A stretch of 64,000 nucleotides of DNA from Hafnia psychrotolerans (GCF_014639435.1 NZ_BMFZ01000003.1:124001-188000); one strand, 5' to 3'; shown: positions 31,785-41,367, counted from the stretch's first letter. Translations and numbers: made by a program. Notes: generated from the letters alone by a model not told the origin.

Positions 31785-32738
31785 ATGACAACCTTAACCC
31801 GATTTCTTCCCGGTGACCGCATCATCCGTTTGCAGTTACTCATCATCCTGGCCGTCGCCCTGCTGTTCTCGTTTACGCTTGGTGGGCAGTTCTTCAGCCT
31901 GGGTAATTTCCAGTCCATTTCATCGCAATTGCCGATTTTAGGCATGCTGGCGCTGGGAATGGGCATCACCATGCTGACCGGCGGGATCAATCTGTCAGTG
32001 ATCGCCGGAGCGAATGCCTGTTCGCTGGTAATGGCGGCCATCCTGGTAGCGCATCCCGATCAACCGGTCTACTTCCTTCTGGCGATGCTGGCCGGGTTGG
32101 GCGTTGCCCTGGTGATCGGTACGCTCAATGGTGCGCTGATCGCCTATATCGGCGTCTCACCGATTCTTGCCACGCTCGGCACCATGACGTTGATTGCCGG
32201 CTTGAATATCCTCCTCACCAGTGGTGCGGTGATCTCTGGTTTCCCCTCCGCCATCCAATATTTGAGTAACGGTAGCCTGTTGGGTATTCCGGTGGCGCTG
32301 CTGCTGTTTTTACTGGTGGCCCTCTTACTGTGGGTACTGCTGGAACACACGACGCTTGGCCGCAGTTTCTACTTGATGGGATCTAATGAACAGGCTACCC
32401 GCTTTAGCGGTATCAATACTCATAAAGTCACTATTGCGGTTTACGTGCTCTCCGCCCTACTCGGTTGGGGAGCGGCGCTGCTGATGATGTCGAAATTCAA
32501 TTCAGCTAAGGCCGGTTATGGCGACTCTTATCTGCTGGTGACCATTCTGGCCTCGGTGCTGGGTGGCATTAATCCAGACGGTGGGTTTGGCCGCGTGCTA
32601 GGGCTGGTGCTGGCATTAATCGTATTACAGATGTTGGAAAGTGGCCTGAACTTGATGGGTGTGAGCAGTTATTTGACCATGGCGTTATGGGGTGGTGTGC
32701 TGATCCTGTTTATCGCTTTACAGAATCGTAAGTCCTGA
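31785..32738 (+). CDS. Sugar ABC transporter permease 2
   Basis: 317 residues, same RbsC-type family as its neighbour: LGMGITMLTGGINLSVIAGA, GVSPILATLGTMTLIAGLNI, FYLMGSNEQATRFSGI and ASVLGGINPDGGFGRVLG. The ribosome-binding site GAAGGGAAT lies within the end of the preceding gene. Presumed partner of permease 1. Confidence 0.92.
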   Translation: MTTLTRFLPGDRIIRLQLLIILAVALLFSFTLGGQFFSLGNFQSISSQLPILGMLALGMGITMLTGGINLSVIAGANACSLVMAAILVAHPDQPVYFLLAMLAGLGVALVIGTLNGALIAYIGVSPILATLGTMTLIAGLNILLTSGAVISGFPSAIQYLSNGSLLGIPVALLLFLLVALLLWVLLEHTTLGRSFYLMGSNEQATRFSGINTHKVTIAVYVLSALLGWGAALLMMSKFNSAKAGYGDSYLLVTILASVLGGINPDGGFGRVLGLVLALIVLQMLESGLNLMGVSSYLTMALWGGVLILFIALQNRKS

Positions 32739-32783
32739 CCGGAGTCCCCGGACAGAATTGAACAAGAAAGAAGGGAAGACAAC

Positions 32784-34421
32784 ATGGCGACTTATTTTAT
32801 CGGTGTAGATGTAGGGACAGGCAGTGCTCGCGCAGGCGTGTTTGATATGACGGGCCGCATGGTGGGCCAGGCCAGCCGTGATATTACGCTATTCCGCCCC
32901 AAGACCGATTTTGTCGAGCAGTCCTCAGATGAGATCTGGCAGGCGGTGTGCAATTCAATAAAAGATGCGATGAATCAGGCAGATATCAACCCCATTCAGG
33001 TGAAGGGCATCGGTTTCGATGCCACCTGCTCACTGGTGGTGCTCGACAAAGAGGGCAAACCGCTGACTGTCAGCCCTTCAGGGCGCAGCGAGCAGAACAT
33101 TATTGTCTGGATGGACCACCGCGCCATTACTCAGGCGGAACGTATTAACGCCACAGGTCACCGGGTACTGGAGTTTGTCGGCGGGATTATTTCGCCGGAA
33201 ATGCAGACACCAAAATTGCTCTGGTTGAAGCAGCACATGCCGACGACCTGGAACAATGTCGGACATCTGTTCGACCTGCCTGACTTTCTGACCTGGCGCG
33301 CCACGCAGGATGCCACCCGCTCCTTGTGCTCGACGGTGTGTAAATGGACTTATGTTGGTCATGAGGACCAATGGGACTCGAGCTACTTCAAGCAGATTGG
33401 GCTGGAAGATCTCCTGGAAAACAATGCGACAAAAATTGGCAGCGAAGTGAAAACCATGGGCCAGCCTCTGGGGCACGGGCTTACACAGCGAGCGGCCGCC
33501 GAAATGGGATTGATGGCCGGCACTGCCGTTAGCGTCTCGATCATTGATGCTCACGCAGGCAGTCTCGGCATACTGGGTGCCAGCGGGGCATCCGGTGAAA
33601 CGGCTGATTTCGACCACCGGATCGCCCTCATTGGCGGCACTTCCACCGCGCATATGGCGATGTCACGCAGCGCCCGCTATATCGGCGGCATCTGGGGCCC
33701 CTATTATTCTGCTATTTTGCCGGATTATTGGCTCAATGAAGGCGGCCAATCCACCACGGGTGCACTGATTGACCACGTGATCCAATCTCATCCCTGTTAT
33801 CAGGACTTGCTTAAACAGGGAAAAGATAGCGGTAAAACGATCTATGAAGTCCTGAATGCTATTTTGCGAAAAATGGCCGGGGAGCCGGAGAATATCGCGT
33901 TTCTGACCAAAGATATTCACATGCTCCCTTATTTCCACGGTAACCGTTCTCCGCGTGCGAATCCGACGCTGACGGGTACGCTGACTGGGCTGAAACTCTC
34001 GCGCACACCAGAAGATATGGCGCTGCACTACCTGGCGACGATTCAGGCACTGGCGCTCGGCACGCGGCATATCATCGAAACCATGAACCAGAGCGGCTAT
34101 TGCATCGACACCATGATGGCCAGTGGAGGCGGGACTAAAAACCCAGTATTTGTGCAGGAACACTCCAACGCGACAGGCTGCGCCATGCTATTGCCCGAAG
34201 AGAGTGAAGCCATGCTGCTTGGGAGTGCCATGATGGGTACGGTGGCCGCTGGCGCTTATGATTCTCTGCCGGAAGCAATGGCCGCGATGAGCCGCATCGG
34301 CAAGACGGTTACGCCGCAGACCAACAAAATTAAAGAGTATTACGACCGCAAATATAAGGTGTTCCATGAGATGTATCATGACCATATGAAATATCACCGC
34401 CTGATGCAGGAGGATGCCTGA
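32784..34421 (+). CDS. FGGY-family pentulose kinase (D-ribulokinase-like)
   Basis: 545 residues. The N-terminal phosphate-binding motif FIGVDVGTGSARAGVFD and the segments GFDATCSLVVLDKEG, NIIVWMDHRA and PEMQTPKLLWLKQ identify the FGGY subgroup related to bacterial D-ribulokinase and human FGGY; the C-terminal FGGY signature region is IDTMMASGGGTKNPVFVQ. It would phosphorylate the imported or derived ketopentose with ATP. It follows GGGAAG and ends in a TGATG overlap with the SIS gene. The exact sugar (D-ribulose or another pentulose) is not decided by sequence. Confidence 0.88.
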   Translation: MATYFIGVDVGTGSARAGVFDMTGRMVGQASRDITLFRPKTDFVEQSSDEIWQAVCNSIKDAMNQADINPIQVKGIGFDATCSLVVLDKEGKPLTVSPSGRSEQNIIVWMDHRAITQAERINATGHRVLEFVGGIISPEMQTPKLLWLKQHMPTTWNNVGHLFDLPDFLTWRATQDATRSLCSTVCKWTYVGHEDQWDSSYFKQIGLEDLLENNATKIGSEVKTMGQPLGHGLTQRAAAEMGLMAGTAVSVSIIDAHAGSLGILGASGASGETADFDHRIALIGGTSTAHMAMSRSARYIGGIWGPYYSAILPDYWLNEGGQSTTGALIDHVIQSHPCYQDLLKQGKDSGKTIYEVLNAILRKMAGEPENIAFLTKDIHMLPYFHGNRSPRANPTLTGTLTGLKLSRTPEDMALHYLATIQALALGTRHIIETMNQSGYCIDTMMASGGGTKNPVFVQEHSNATGCAMLLPEESEAMLLGSAMMGTVAAGAYDSLPEAMAAMSRIGKTVTPQTNKIKEYYDRKYKVFHEMYHDHMKYHRLMQEDA

Positions 34422-35038
34422 TGTCATTAACCCCTGAATCGGCAGAGTGGCAGCAAGCTTGCGCTGGATGGCAGACCTATAGCCAGGAATTACTGGCTCT
34501 ACAGCATAATATTGACCCGCATATCTGGCAGCAGGTGCTGAATACTCTGGCCGGGTGTAAAGGAAAGATTGCGGTGACCGGTGTCGGCACTTCCGGCATC
34601 GCGGCCCGTAAAGTCGCGCATATGCTGGCCTGTGTTGAACAGCCAGCGATCTATCTCAATGCGACCGACGCCGCTCATGGTGATTTGGGATTTTTACGCG
34701 CCGACGACGTGATGATCATGATCTCGCGAGGTGGCAACTCCGAAGAATTAACCCGGCTGCTACCCACATTGGCTGCCAAAAAAGTCGCCTTAATCAGTGT
34801 CACTGAAAACCTCGACTCCGCGATTGCTGTCGCGTCTAATCTCGTGCTTAAAACCCATATTCAGCGCGAAATTGACCCGTTGAATATGCTAGCAACCACC
34901 TCTATTGTGCTGGTGCTCGCTGTGTTCGACGCCATTTGCGGCTGCATCATGCTGCGTAACGGCTTTGATAAACAGAGCCTGCTGGCGGTACATCCTGGTG
35001 GTAATGTCGGTAAAAGCCTGCGCAGCAATGACGCTTAA
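34421..35038 (+). CDS. SIS-domain phosphosugar isomerase-like protein
   Basis: 205 residues, one SIS domain and no CBS domains. It resembles the isomerase domain of KdsD/GutQ (D-arabinose-5-phosphate isomerase): AVTGVGTSGIAARKVAHML, DAAHGDLGFLR and HPGGNVGKSL. Two differences stand out: the GKSG lysine (Lys59 in E. coli KdsD) is Thr57, and the usual SNSGES is SRGGNS. It may act on the kinase product, but A5P isomerase activity is doubtful. Its stop shares TTAA with the convergent MocR-type gene. Confidence 0.85.
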   Translation: MSLTPESAEWQQACAGWQTYSQELLALQHNIDPHIWQQVLNTLAGCKGKIAVTGVGTSGIAARKVAHMLACVEQPAIYLNATDAAHGDLGFLRADDVMIMISRGGNSEELTRLLPTLAAKKVALISVTENLDSAIAVASNLVLKTHIQREIDPLNMLATTSIVLVLAVFDAICGCIMLRNGFDKQSLLAVHPGGNVGKSLRSNDA

Positions 35039-36468
35039 GTTCTTAGCTCTTCATTCACCAGGTTAGCCAGAATTTCTATAGCCCGTGCGGTCTGCGGGCT
35101 CCATTCAAATGAGGTATTAATGCGAATGCAATGCCGATAACGGTCATCCACAGCAAACATGGTACCTGGCGCAATACTCACACCCTGGGTTAATGCCCGT
35201 CGGTAGACTCTGGCTGCATCGACTTTTTCGCCTAAATCCAACCACAAAAAATAGCCGCCTTCGGGTTGGCTTATCGAAACGCAGGCAGGGAAAGCATCGG
35301 TGATGGCATTGATCATCGACATCATCCGTTGCTCCAGTTGTCGCCGTAGGCGACGCAGATGCGTGTCATATCTGCCCGGCGCGCCGCCTTTCTGCAAAAA
35401 GTCGGCCAAGGCCAGCTGTACCGGCACGCTGGCCGATAAGGTACTCATAAGCTGCAAACGTTGAATATGCTCGGCATAGGCGCCCGCTGCCACCCAGCCG
35501 ACCCGGAAACCAGGTGCCAGGCATTTAGAGAATGACGAACAATGCAGGATCTGGCTACGGTTCTCTGATGCCTTAAGCGGCATTGGGCGCTCTGCACCGA
35601 AATAGAGTTCACCGTAAACATCATCTTCAATCACTGCCACGCCATGGTTCTGCAAAATAGCCACCAGCCGCGATTTCTTCGCTGACGATAACGTACATCC
35701 CAATGGGTTCTGGAAATTGGACATCAGCCAGCAGGCTTTAATGGGATAAGTGTCTAGAGCCTGCTCCAGTGCGTCAAGATCGATCCCGGTGCGTACATCG
35801 GTCGGGATCGCCACGGCTTTCAATTTACGCCGCTCAATAGCCTGCAAGACCCCATAAAAAGCCGGAGACTCAATAGCCACCCAGTCTCCTGGTTCGGTCA
35901 CAGCCTGCAAGCTTAGCCCCAACGACTCCATCGCCCCCGAAGTAATAACGATTTCATCGGGTGCCACTTCCATACCATTTTGCGCGTAACGCTGGGCAAT
36001 GCTGCGGCGCAGTTCTTCGTTGCCAGGAGGAAGGTTTGCCATAGCGCTGTGCGGTGACATACGGCGCACAGCGCTGGCAAGGGAGCGCGCCAACCGGGGT
36101 TGCGGAAAGAGAGTTGGGTCGGGGAACGCAGAGCCGAGCGGAACTATCGATGCATCTTGTCCGGCCTGGAGAATATCGAAAATCGCGTCGTTGATATCCA
36201 CCTGTTCAGCGGCATGTAGTGTATGCGCATACTTGCGGGTCATCGCCCGCACTTTTCTCGGTGCAACGTAATAACCTGACTGTGGCCGGGCGACAATCAG
36301 CCCCTGGCTCTCCAGCAACTGATAGGCCTGTAATACGGTCATCAGACTCAGACCCGACTGTTTACAGCTCTCCCGCAGCGAAGGCAGTTTGTCGCCGGGT
36401 AACCAGACTTGCGTATCAATCTGGCGGCGCAAGGTTTGCGCAAGGGTTTCGTAACGGGTTAGTGCCAT
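35035..36468 (-). CDS. GntR/MocR-type regulator (YdcR-like)
   Basis: 477 residues. N-terminal GntR winged helix (LPGDKLPSLRESCKQSGLSL; MTVLQAYQLLESQGLIVARP) joined to an aminotransferase-fold domain with the PLP lysine at residue 315 in SSFSKCLAPGFRVGW. Overall closest in my recall to E. coli YdcR. It converges on the ABC-FGGY-SIS operon, ending in the same TTAA as the SIS gene, so it may or may not be its regulator. PLP-dependent MocR proteins usually control vitamin B6, GABA or amino-acid genes. Confidence 0.9.
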   Translation of the reverse strand: MALTRYETLAQTLRRQIDTQVWLPGDKLPSLRESCKQSGLSLMTVLQAYQLLESQGLIVARPQSGYYVAPRKVRAMTRKYAHTLHAAEQVDINDAIFDILQAGQDASIVPLGSAFPDPTLFPQPRLARSLASAVRRMSPHSAMANLPPGNEELRRSIAQRYAQNGMEVAPDEIVITSGAMESLGLSLQAVTEPGDWVAIESPAFYGVLQAIERRKLKAVAIPTDVRTGIDLDALEQALDTYPIKACWLMSNFQNPLGCTLSSAKKSRLVAILQNHGVAVIEDDVYGELYFGAERPMPLKASENRSQILHCSSFSKCLAPGFRVGWVAAGAYAEHIQRLQLMSTLSASVPVQLALADFLQKGGAPGRYDTHLRRLRRQLEQRMMSMINAITDAFPACVSISQPEGGYFLWLDLGEKVDAARVYRRALTQGVSIAPGTMFAVDDRYRHCIRINTSFEWSPQTARAIEILANLVNEELRT

Positions 36469-36478
36469 AGTTCAGTTC

Positions 36479-36501
36479 ACTGTTATAGATACTGTTAATA
36501 G
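36479..36501 (-). promoter_or_regulatory. Candidate MocR operator (direct repeats)
   Basis: ACTGTTATAGAT followed directly by ACTGTTAATAG gives two direct repeats 12 bp apart, 10 bp upstream of the MocR-type start codon. MocR proteins typically bind direct repeats near their own promoters. Elsewhere in the 36469-36835 gap I see only AT-rich sequence and the presumed spy promoter. Confidence 0.4.
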
Positions 36502-36835
36502 AATGCTAACTATTATAGGCTCAATGGTTACTTCAATACGCGTTAAACAGAATGAAAAGGGTCAGAGCGTTTCATTCTCAGGTTCTGGCTATCATTCATT
36601 AAGCCTGATAATGTTTTTGATAATGACTTTTCACTAAGAATCGTCTCACTCAATCGCAGGACGTTGTTCGCATCCTTACGCTTTCTAAACGTTTTCTCCA
36701 CTATTGTCTAAATAACAACGCCACGCCTTTCACTGTTTTACAACTTCCTCGTATTACTATTCATTTATAGGTTTAGACTTTCCTTCGTCAACACAAAACG
36801 GGCTTCATGCCTGAAATTTTATGAGGAATTATATT

Positions 36836-37339
36836 ATGCGTAAATTTACCGCAATGATTGTGGCTTCTACCTTGGCTCTTAGCTCCGCCTCTTTCGCTTT
36901 TGCAGCAGAAACGACTCCAGCACCTACCGCCGCACCCCAGGGCAAAATGATGCAGCATAAAGGCCCGCATCGTATGAACCCGTTCGCTGGCCTGAATCTG
37001 ACTGAGCAACAAAAAACTCAGATGAAAGAGATCATGAAGGACAGCGGCCCACGTCCTGATCGCGCTGCAATGAAAGCGCAGAGAGATAGCATGCACAGCT
37101 TGGTCACCGCTGAAAGCTTCGACGAAACTAAAGCGAAGTCGCAGATTGACACCATCACTCAGGCGCAGTCCCAGCACATGTTGGATCGTGCCCGCGCTGA
37201 GAACAAAATGTATAACTTGCTGACCCCTGAGCAGAAAAAACAGTTCAATGAGAACTACCAGGAACGTGCAGATAAAATGGGGAAAATGCATGAAATGGGG
37301 AAAATGCAAGGTCAGGATGCCCCTGTTGTCGCTGAATAA
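36836..37339 (+). CDS. spy: Periplasmic chaperone Spy
   Basis: 167 residues. Signal peptide MRKFTAMIVASTLALSSASF ending AFA, then a basic, methionine-rich mature protein with two LTxxQ-type motifs (LNLTEQQKTQM and NLLTPEQKKQF), as in the Spy/CpxP family; the second motif is nearly identical to E. coli Spy. It is an ATP-independent periplasmic chaperone, in E. coli induced by Cpx and Bae. I found no clear CpxR box upstream. The ATG at 36836 follows GAGGAA; an ATG at 36821 would overlap that site. Confidence 0.93.
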   Translation: MRKFTAMIVASTLALSSASFAFAAETTPAPTAAPQGKMMQHKGPHRMNPFAGLNLTEQQKTQMKEIMKDSGPRPDRAAMKAQRDSMHSLVTAESFDETKAKSQIDTITQAQSQHMLDRARAENKMYNLLTPEQKKQFNENYQERADKMGKMHEMGKMQGQDAPVVAE

Positions 37340-37361
37340 TCGTTAACCTGAGTTTGTATGA

Positions 37362-37387
37362 CGGCCAGCCCTGCTGGCCGTTTTTTT
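37362..37387 (+). terminator. Intrinsic terminator of spy
   Basis: CGGCCAGC, a 3-base loop, GCTGGCCG, then seven T. Starts 23 bp after the spy stop codon. Confidence 0.95.
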
Positions 37388-37585
37388 ATGTTTACTCATC
37401 ATCTCCCTCCGTTTTGTACCACCATCGCGCCGCCTCCTGACTGAAAGCACAAGCCTCATCACACTTCTGCCGTTTTCTTATCGCCAATCACGCCGAAACC
37501 ACTATTTTTAAACAGCAAATTAACATTACAGCAATGTATTTCCTGTTGCCCTGCAGTAGGCCCTTTACTCTAGGAGTAGTTGATC

Positions 37586-39652
37586 ATGAAAAACGTCAAG
37601 TCCAGGATAACCTGGCTGGTGGTGGCGTTAGTCGGCGCCTTTGCCTTTGGCATGCTGGCCCTTAGCCGTGGCGAGCACATTAATGCGGTCTGGCTGGTGG
37701 TGGCAGCCCTGGCCTGTTACAGCATCGCTTACCGTTTCTACAGCCGATTTATTGCTGAGAAGGTCTTCGAACTTGATGACCGGCGCATGACGCCGGCCGA
37801 GCGCCATAACGACGGTCTGGATTATGTGCCGACCAATAAATGGGTCCTGTTCGGCCACCACTTTGCTGCGATTGCCGGTGCGGGTCCGCTGGTCGGTCCG
37901 ATTCTGGCAGCGCAAATGGGCTTTCTGCCGGGCACAATCTGGATTTTAGTGGGCGTGATGCTGGCGGGTGCGGTACAGGATTTCCTGATCCTGTTTATTT
38001 CGACCCGCCGTGATGGCCGCTCGCTGGGTGAAATGGCCAAGCAGGAGTTAGGTAATTTCGCCGGTGTGGTCACCATGCTCGGCGCACTCGGCGTGATGAT
38101 CATTATTCTGTCAGCGTTGGCACTGGTGGTGGTAAAAGCGCTGGCGGACAGCCCTTGGGGCTTGTTCACCATTGCGGCGACGATCCCAATTGCGCTGTTT
38201 ATGGGCATTTATATGCGTTTTCTGCGCCCAGGAAAAATTGCCGAAGTGTCGATCATCGGTTTTGTGCTGATGATGCTGGCGATTATTTACGGCGGTAACG
38301 TGGCTGTTGATCCGTTCTGGGGGCCGATTTTCACCCTGCATGGCACCACGCTGACCTGGGTGCTGGTGATTTACGGGTTTATCGCCTCCGTGTTGCCGGT
38401 CTGGCTGCTGCTGGCTCCGCGTGATTATCTTTCGACATTTTTGAAAATCGGTGTCATTGCTGGCTTAGCCGTTGGCATTGTGTTTGCGATGCCGGAAATG
38501 AAAATGCCGGCGGTGACGAAATTTATCGACGGCAGTGGTCCCGTATTCTCCGGTGGCCTGTTCCCATTCCTGTTTATTACCATTGCCTGTGGTTCTATCT
38601 CCGGCTTCCACGCGCTGGTTTCCAGCGGCACCACGCCGAAACTGATTGAGCGTGAAAGCCATATCCGTTTCATCGGTTATGGTGCGATGCTGATGGAGTC
38701 TTTTGTCGCGATCATGGCGATGATTTGTGCCTCGGTTATCGACCCTGGCGTCTATTTCGCCATGAACTCACCAGCCGCGTTGATTGGCACTACGGTAGAA
38801 AGCGCATCGCAGGTGATCAACAACTGGGGCTTCGTGGTTACCCCTGAGGCACTGGCGATGATCGCCAAAGACGTTGGCGAAAACTCAATTCTGTCCCGCG
38901 CAGGTGGCGCACCGACCTTCGCGGTTGGCATGGCGCACATCATCACCGAGGTGTTTAACAGCCGCGCCATGATGGCTTTCTGGTATCACTTCGCCATTTT
39001 GTTTGAAGCCCTGTTTATCCTGACCGCCGTCGATGCCGGAACCCGCGCCTGTCGCTTTATGGTGCAGGATCTGGTTGGTGTCGCGGTGCCGTCACTCGCC
39101 AATAACCGCTCATGGGTCGGCACGATTGCCGGGACCACGGTGGCCGTCGCCGGTTGGGGTTTCTTTGTCTATCAGGGAGTGGTTGATCCACTCGGCGGTA
39201 TCAATACGCTGTGGCCGCTGTTTGGCATCGGCAACCAGATGCTGGCGTCGATGGCGCTGATTTTGGGTACCGTGGTGTTGTTTAAGATGAAGAAACAACG
39301 TTACGCGTGGGTAACTATTCTGCCCACCGTCTGGTTGTTTATTACGTCGATGACTGCCGGTTGGCAGAAAATTTTCCACGAGAAGCCGTCAATTGGTTTT
39401 CTGGCGCAGGCGAAGAAATTCTCCGCCGGGATCGACAGCGGTGAAATCATCAAACCGGCCAAAACGTTGGCAGATATGCATACCATCGTGCTGAATAATC
39501 AGATCAACGCAGCGCTGTGCGCCTTCTTTATGTTGGTGGCCGTCACCATGCTGGTTTCATCATTCTTTGTGATCCGCCGCGCGCTGAATTCAGCCACCCC
39601 GACGGTACATGAAACAGCGCTCGTCCAGCGCCGGGAGGCCCGCCATGTCTGA
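37586..39652 (+). CDS. CstA-family carbon starvation transporter
   Basis: About 689 residues with many transmembrane helices, CstA/BtsT family (pyruvate or peptide uptake during carbon starvation). Diagnostic segments: DGLDYVPTNKWVLFGHHFAA, IAGAGPLVGPILAAQMGFLP, LLAPRDYLSTFLKIG and VDPLGGINTLWPLFGIGNQM. It resembles CstA and BtsT about equally, so I give no symbol. The ATG at 37586 follows GGAG. It overlaps the small DUF466 gene by 8 bp, the usual arrangement of this transporter and its partner. Confidence 0.93.
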   Translation: MKNVKSRITWLVVALVGAFAFGMLALSRGEHINAVWLVVAALACYSIAYRFYSRFIAEKVFELDDRRMTPAERHNDGLDYVPTNKWVLFGHHFAAIAGAGPLVGPILAAQMGFLPGTIWILVGVMLAGAVQDFLILFISTRRDGRSLGEMAKQELGNFAGVVTMLGALGVMIIILSALALVVVKALADSPWGLFTIAATIPIALFMGIYMRFLRPGKIAEVSIIGFVLMMLAIIYGGNVAVDPFWGPIFTLHGTTLTWVLVIYGFIASVLPVWLLLAPRDYLSTFLKIGVIAGLAVGIVFAMPEMKMPAVTKFIDGSGPVFSGGLFPFLFITIACGSISGFHALVSSGTTPKLIERESHIRFIGYGAMLMESFVAIMAMICASVIDPGVYFAMNSPAALIGTTVESASQVINNWGFVVTPEALAMIAKDVGENSILSRAGGAPTFAVGMAHIITEVFNSRAMMAFWYHFAILFEALFILTAVDAGTRACRFMVQDLVGVAVPSLANNRSWVGTIAGTTVAVAGWGFFVYQGVVDPLGGINTLWPLFGIGNQMLASMALILGTVVLFKMKKQRYAWVTILPTVWLFITSMTAGWQKIFHEKPSIGFLAQAKKFSAGIDSGEIIKPAKTLADMHTIVLNNQINAALCAFFMLVAVTMLVSSFFVIRRALNSATPTVHETALVQRREARHV

Positions 39653-39950
39653 CAACCGTCTGATATTTACTCCGCTTCGCGTCCGCGCGCTGACTATTAC
39701 CCGCTGCCAACCGCTGTTTGTGGTCGAACCCAGACCGCAGAATACCACGCAGTGGCTAAAGCTTATCGCCCGTCGCACTGCCCAAAGCTTCCGTCTGATG
39801 GTCGGCGTGCAGGATTACGGCAACTACGTCGCCCACTTCCGTATCCGCCACCCGCACGGTGTCCCGCTCTCCGAGCGGGACTTCCACCGAAGATGTCTCG
39901 AAGCGAGATTTCCAAGCGAAGGCGGGAAAATGGGGAAATGTCCCTGTTGA
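39645..39950 (+). CDS. DUF466 small protein (YbdD/YjiX-like)
   Basis: 101 residues. The core IARRTAQSFRLMVGVQDYGN followed by YVAHFRIRHPHGVPLSERDF matches the YbdD/YjiX family encoded next to cstA or btsT in enterobacteria; the C-terminus ends in the typical cysteine-containing tail (KCPC). The N-terminus carries about 30 residues not found in the ~65-residue E. coli proteins. The ATG overlaps the transporter stop (ATGTCTGA). Confidence 0.82.
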   Translation: MSDNRLIFTPLRVRALTITRCQPLFVVEPRPQNTTQWLKLIARRTAQSFRLMVGVQDYGNYVAHFRIRHPHGVPLSERDFHRRCLEARFPSEGGKMGKCPC

Positions 39951-39981
39951 TGAGCAAATGTAGGGCGATTTGTCTTTTGAC

Positions 39982-40009
39982 ATTTAAATTCAATACATTG
40001 ATTTTAAAT
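39982..40009. terminator. AT-rich hairpin between convergent genes
   Basis: ATTTAAATTCAAT and ATTGATTTTAAAT are complementary at 12 of 13 positions around a 2-base centre. It lies between the convergent DUF466 and kdgT genes. It lacks the GC core of a standard intrinsic terminator. Confidence 0.3.
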
Positions 40010-40037
40010 ATAAAAATGCATGCTCACGGCCTGAAAC

Positions 40038-41036
40038 CTACTTAATTCTCGCCATTTGGTCGTCCAGACTCACTTTATCTTTGATGGCCTTATTCCGCAT
40101 CCGACGAGACCACATGGCGGTGATGATGGGTACCAGTACCGAGGTAACAATCACTGAGGTTGCGACCAGCGCAGTGGCAGCCGGAGCCACGGCTTTAAAC
40201 TGCGGCACCATTTCCGCAATGAGTACCGGCGTGGCGACAGCAGCGCCGGCAGAACTGGAAGCTGCTATTCCGGCTGTTCCGTCACCACCACCGATATACT
40301 TATCAGCCAGCATTAGCGGAATGCCGGTAACGATGATCACTGACACGCCCAGTGCTATACCCAGCAAACCAGTCTGCGCAATCACGGTCAGATTGATGGT
40401 ATTACCGAGTGCAAAAGCGAAGAATGGAATCAGAGTCTGTACGGCTTTGCCGAAGAATTCGCGCAGTTCAGGGTCAAGATTGCCGAGGGCGAAACCGACC
40501 AGGAAAGGCAATACAGCGCCAACAAAGACGTGCGGTTCAAAGGAGGCAATACCGGCGGTACCGAGGATGATCATGGTCATCAGCGGGCCGGACTCCAGCG
40601 ACATCAGTACAAATGCACCGGCCTCTTCTTTAGTACCATATTGCTGCATGATTGAGGCATACAGGCCGCCGTTGGTCATGTCCATGGAAGCGACCAGCGC
40701 CAGGGTGGATAGCCCGGCAAAGAAGCCAAACTCTACGCCATTCTCCGGAATAAAGTATGAGGCCAACGCGGCAACAACCCAGGCTACGGCGATTTTCGTT
40801 AACACCAGCGTACCGGATTTACGCAGTACTGTTCCCGTGGCGCTGAGCTTGATGGAAGCACCCATGCAGAAGAACCATACTGCCAAAATGGGCACGGTGC
40901 CGGAAACCAGTCCGTTGGTGAATGAACCGAAATACTTTCCGGCATCCGGGGCAAAAGTGTGGCAAATCGCGCCGATAAATAACGGCACTAACATCATCCC
41001 GCCTGGGATTTTTTCTATAGCACGTTTGATACGCAT
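40038..41036 (-). CDS. kdgT: 2-keto-3-deoxygluconate permease
   Basis: 332 residues, about 10 transmembrane helices, KdgT family: [20 protein letters not shown] at the N-terminus, [20 protein letters not shown] and [13 protein letters not shown] in the middle, and [20 protein letters not shown] near the end. It imports 2-keto-3-deoxygluconate by proton symport, joining the pectin pathway downstream of Ogl. A KdgR box lies about 200 bp upstream. It is the only gene of this group placed away from the ogl-togT cluster. Confidence 0.95.
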   Translation of the reverse strand: MRIKRAIEKIPGGMMLVPLFIGAICHTFAPDAGKYFGSFTNGLVSGTVPILAVWFFCMGASIKLSATGTVLRKSGTLVLTKIAVAWVVAALASYFIPENGVEFGFFAGLSTLALVASMDMTNGGLYASIMQQYGTKEEAGAFVLMSLESGPLMTMIILGTAGIASFEPHVFVGAVLPFLVGFALGNLDPELREFFGKAVQTLIPFFAFALGNTINLTVIAQTGLLGIALGVSVIIVTGIPLMLADKYIGGGDGTAGIAASSSAGAAVATPVLIAEMVPQFKAVAPAATALVATSVIVTSVLVPIITAMWSRRMRNKAIKDKVSLDDQMARIK

Positions 41037-41233
41037 GTTATTTCCACCTGGTTTTTATGCTCATTAGCAGAAACCTGGATGCAAGGCCCTGCAAGCTGTT
41101 GTTAAACAACAATAACTGATTGTATGAAGTGCCGTTTCCGATTGATTTAACTGCCGATGATGTCTCATAAACGAACTCAATGGTCGCTAAGATATCTATT
41201 TAAGGGGCTTATGAAAGTGATCCAATGCATATA

Positions 41234-41252
41234 AATGAAACGTTGTTTCTTT
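41234..41252 (-). promoter_or_regulatory. KdgR operator upstream of kdgT
   Basis: AATGAAACGTTGTTTCTTT matches the KdgR consensus closely. A second, weaker KdgR-like sequence (AATAAAACGCTGAATTTCA) follows at 41278-41296. The remainder of the 41037-41429 gap holds the fsa terminator and no gene. Confidence 0.8.
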
Positions 41253-41367
41253 TTTAATGGTTCATTGGTTTTATTTAAATAAAACGCTGAATTTCAATCA
41301 TGAGCAGTGACCAGATTTTTAGGCGTTATTTGGTAGGGTTAGTGGGCAGGAGTGGAATTGATGACGT

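Noticed and set aside
36500..36830. CpxR box (GTAAA-N5-GTAAA) upstream of spy
   Set aside because: Only poor matches with wrong spacing (GTTTA, then GTAAG 11 bases on) were found.
40081..41067. 328-codon frame on the plus strand opposite kdgT
   Set aside because: Shadow of the GC-biased membrane-protein gene on the other strand; the translation is Ser/Thr/Pro/Ala-rich without family features.
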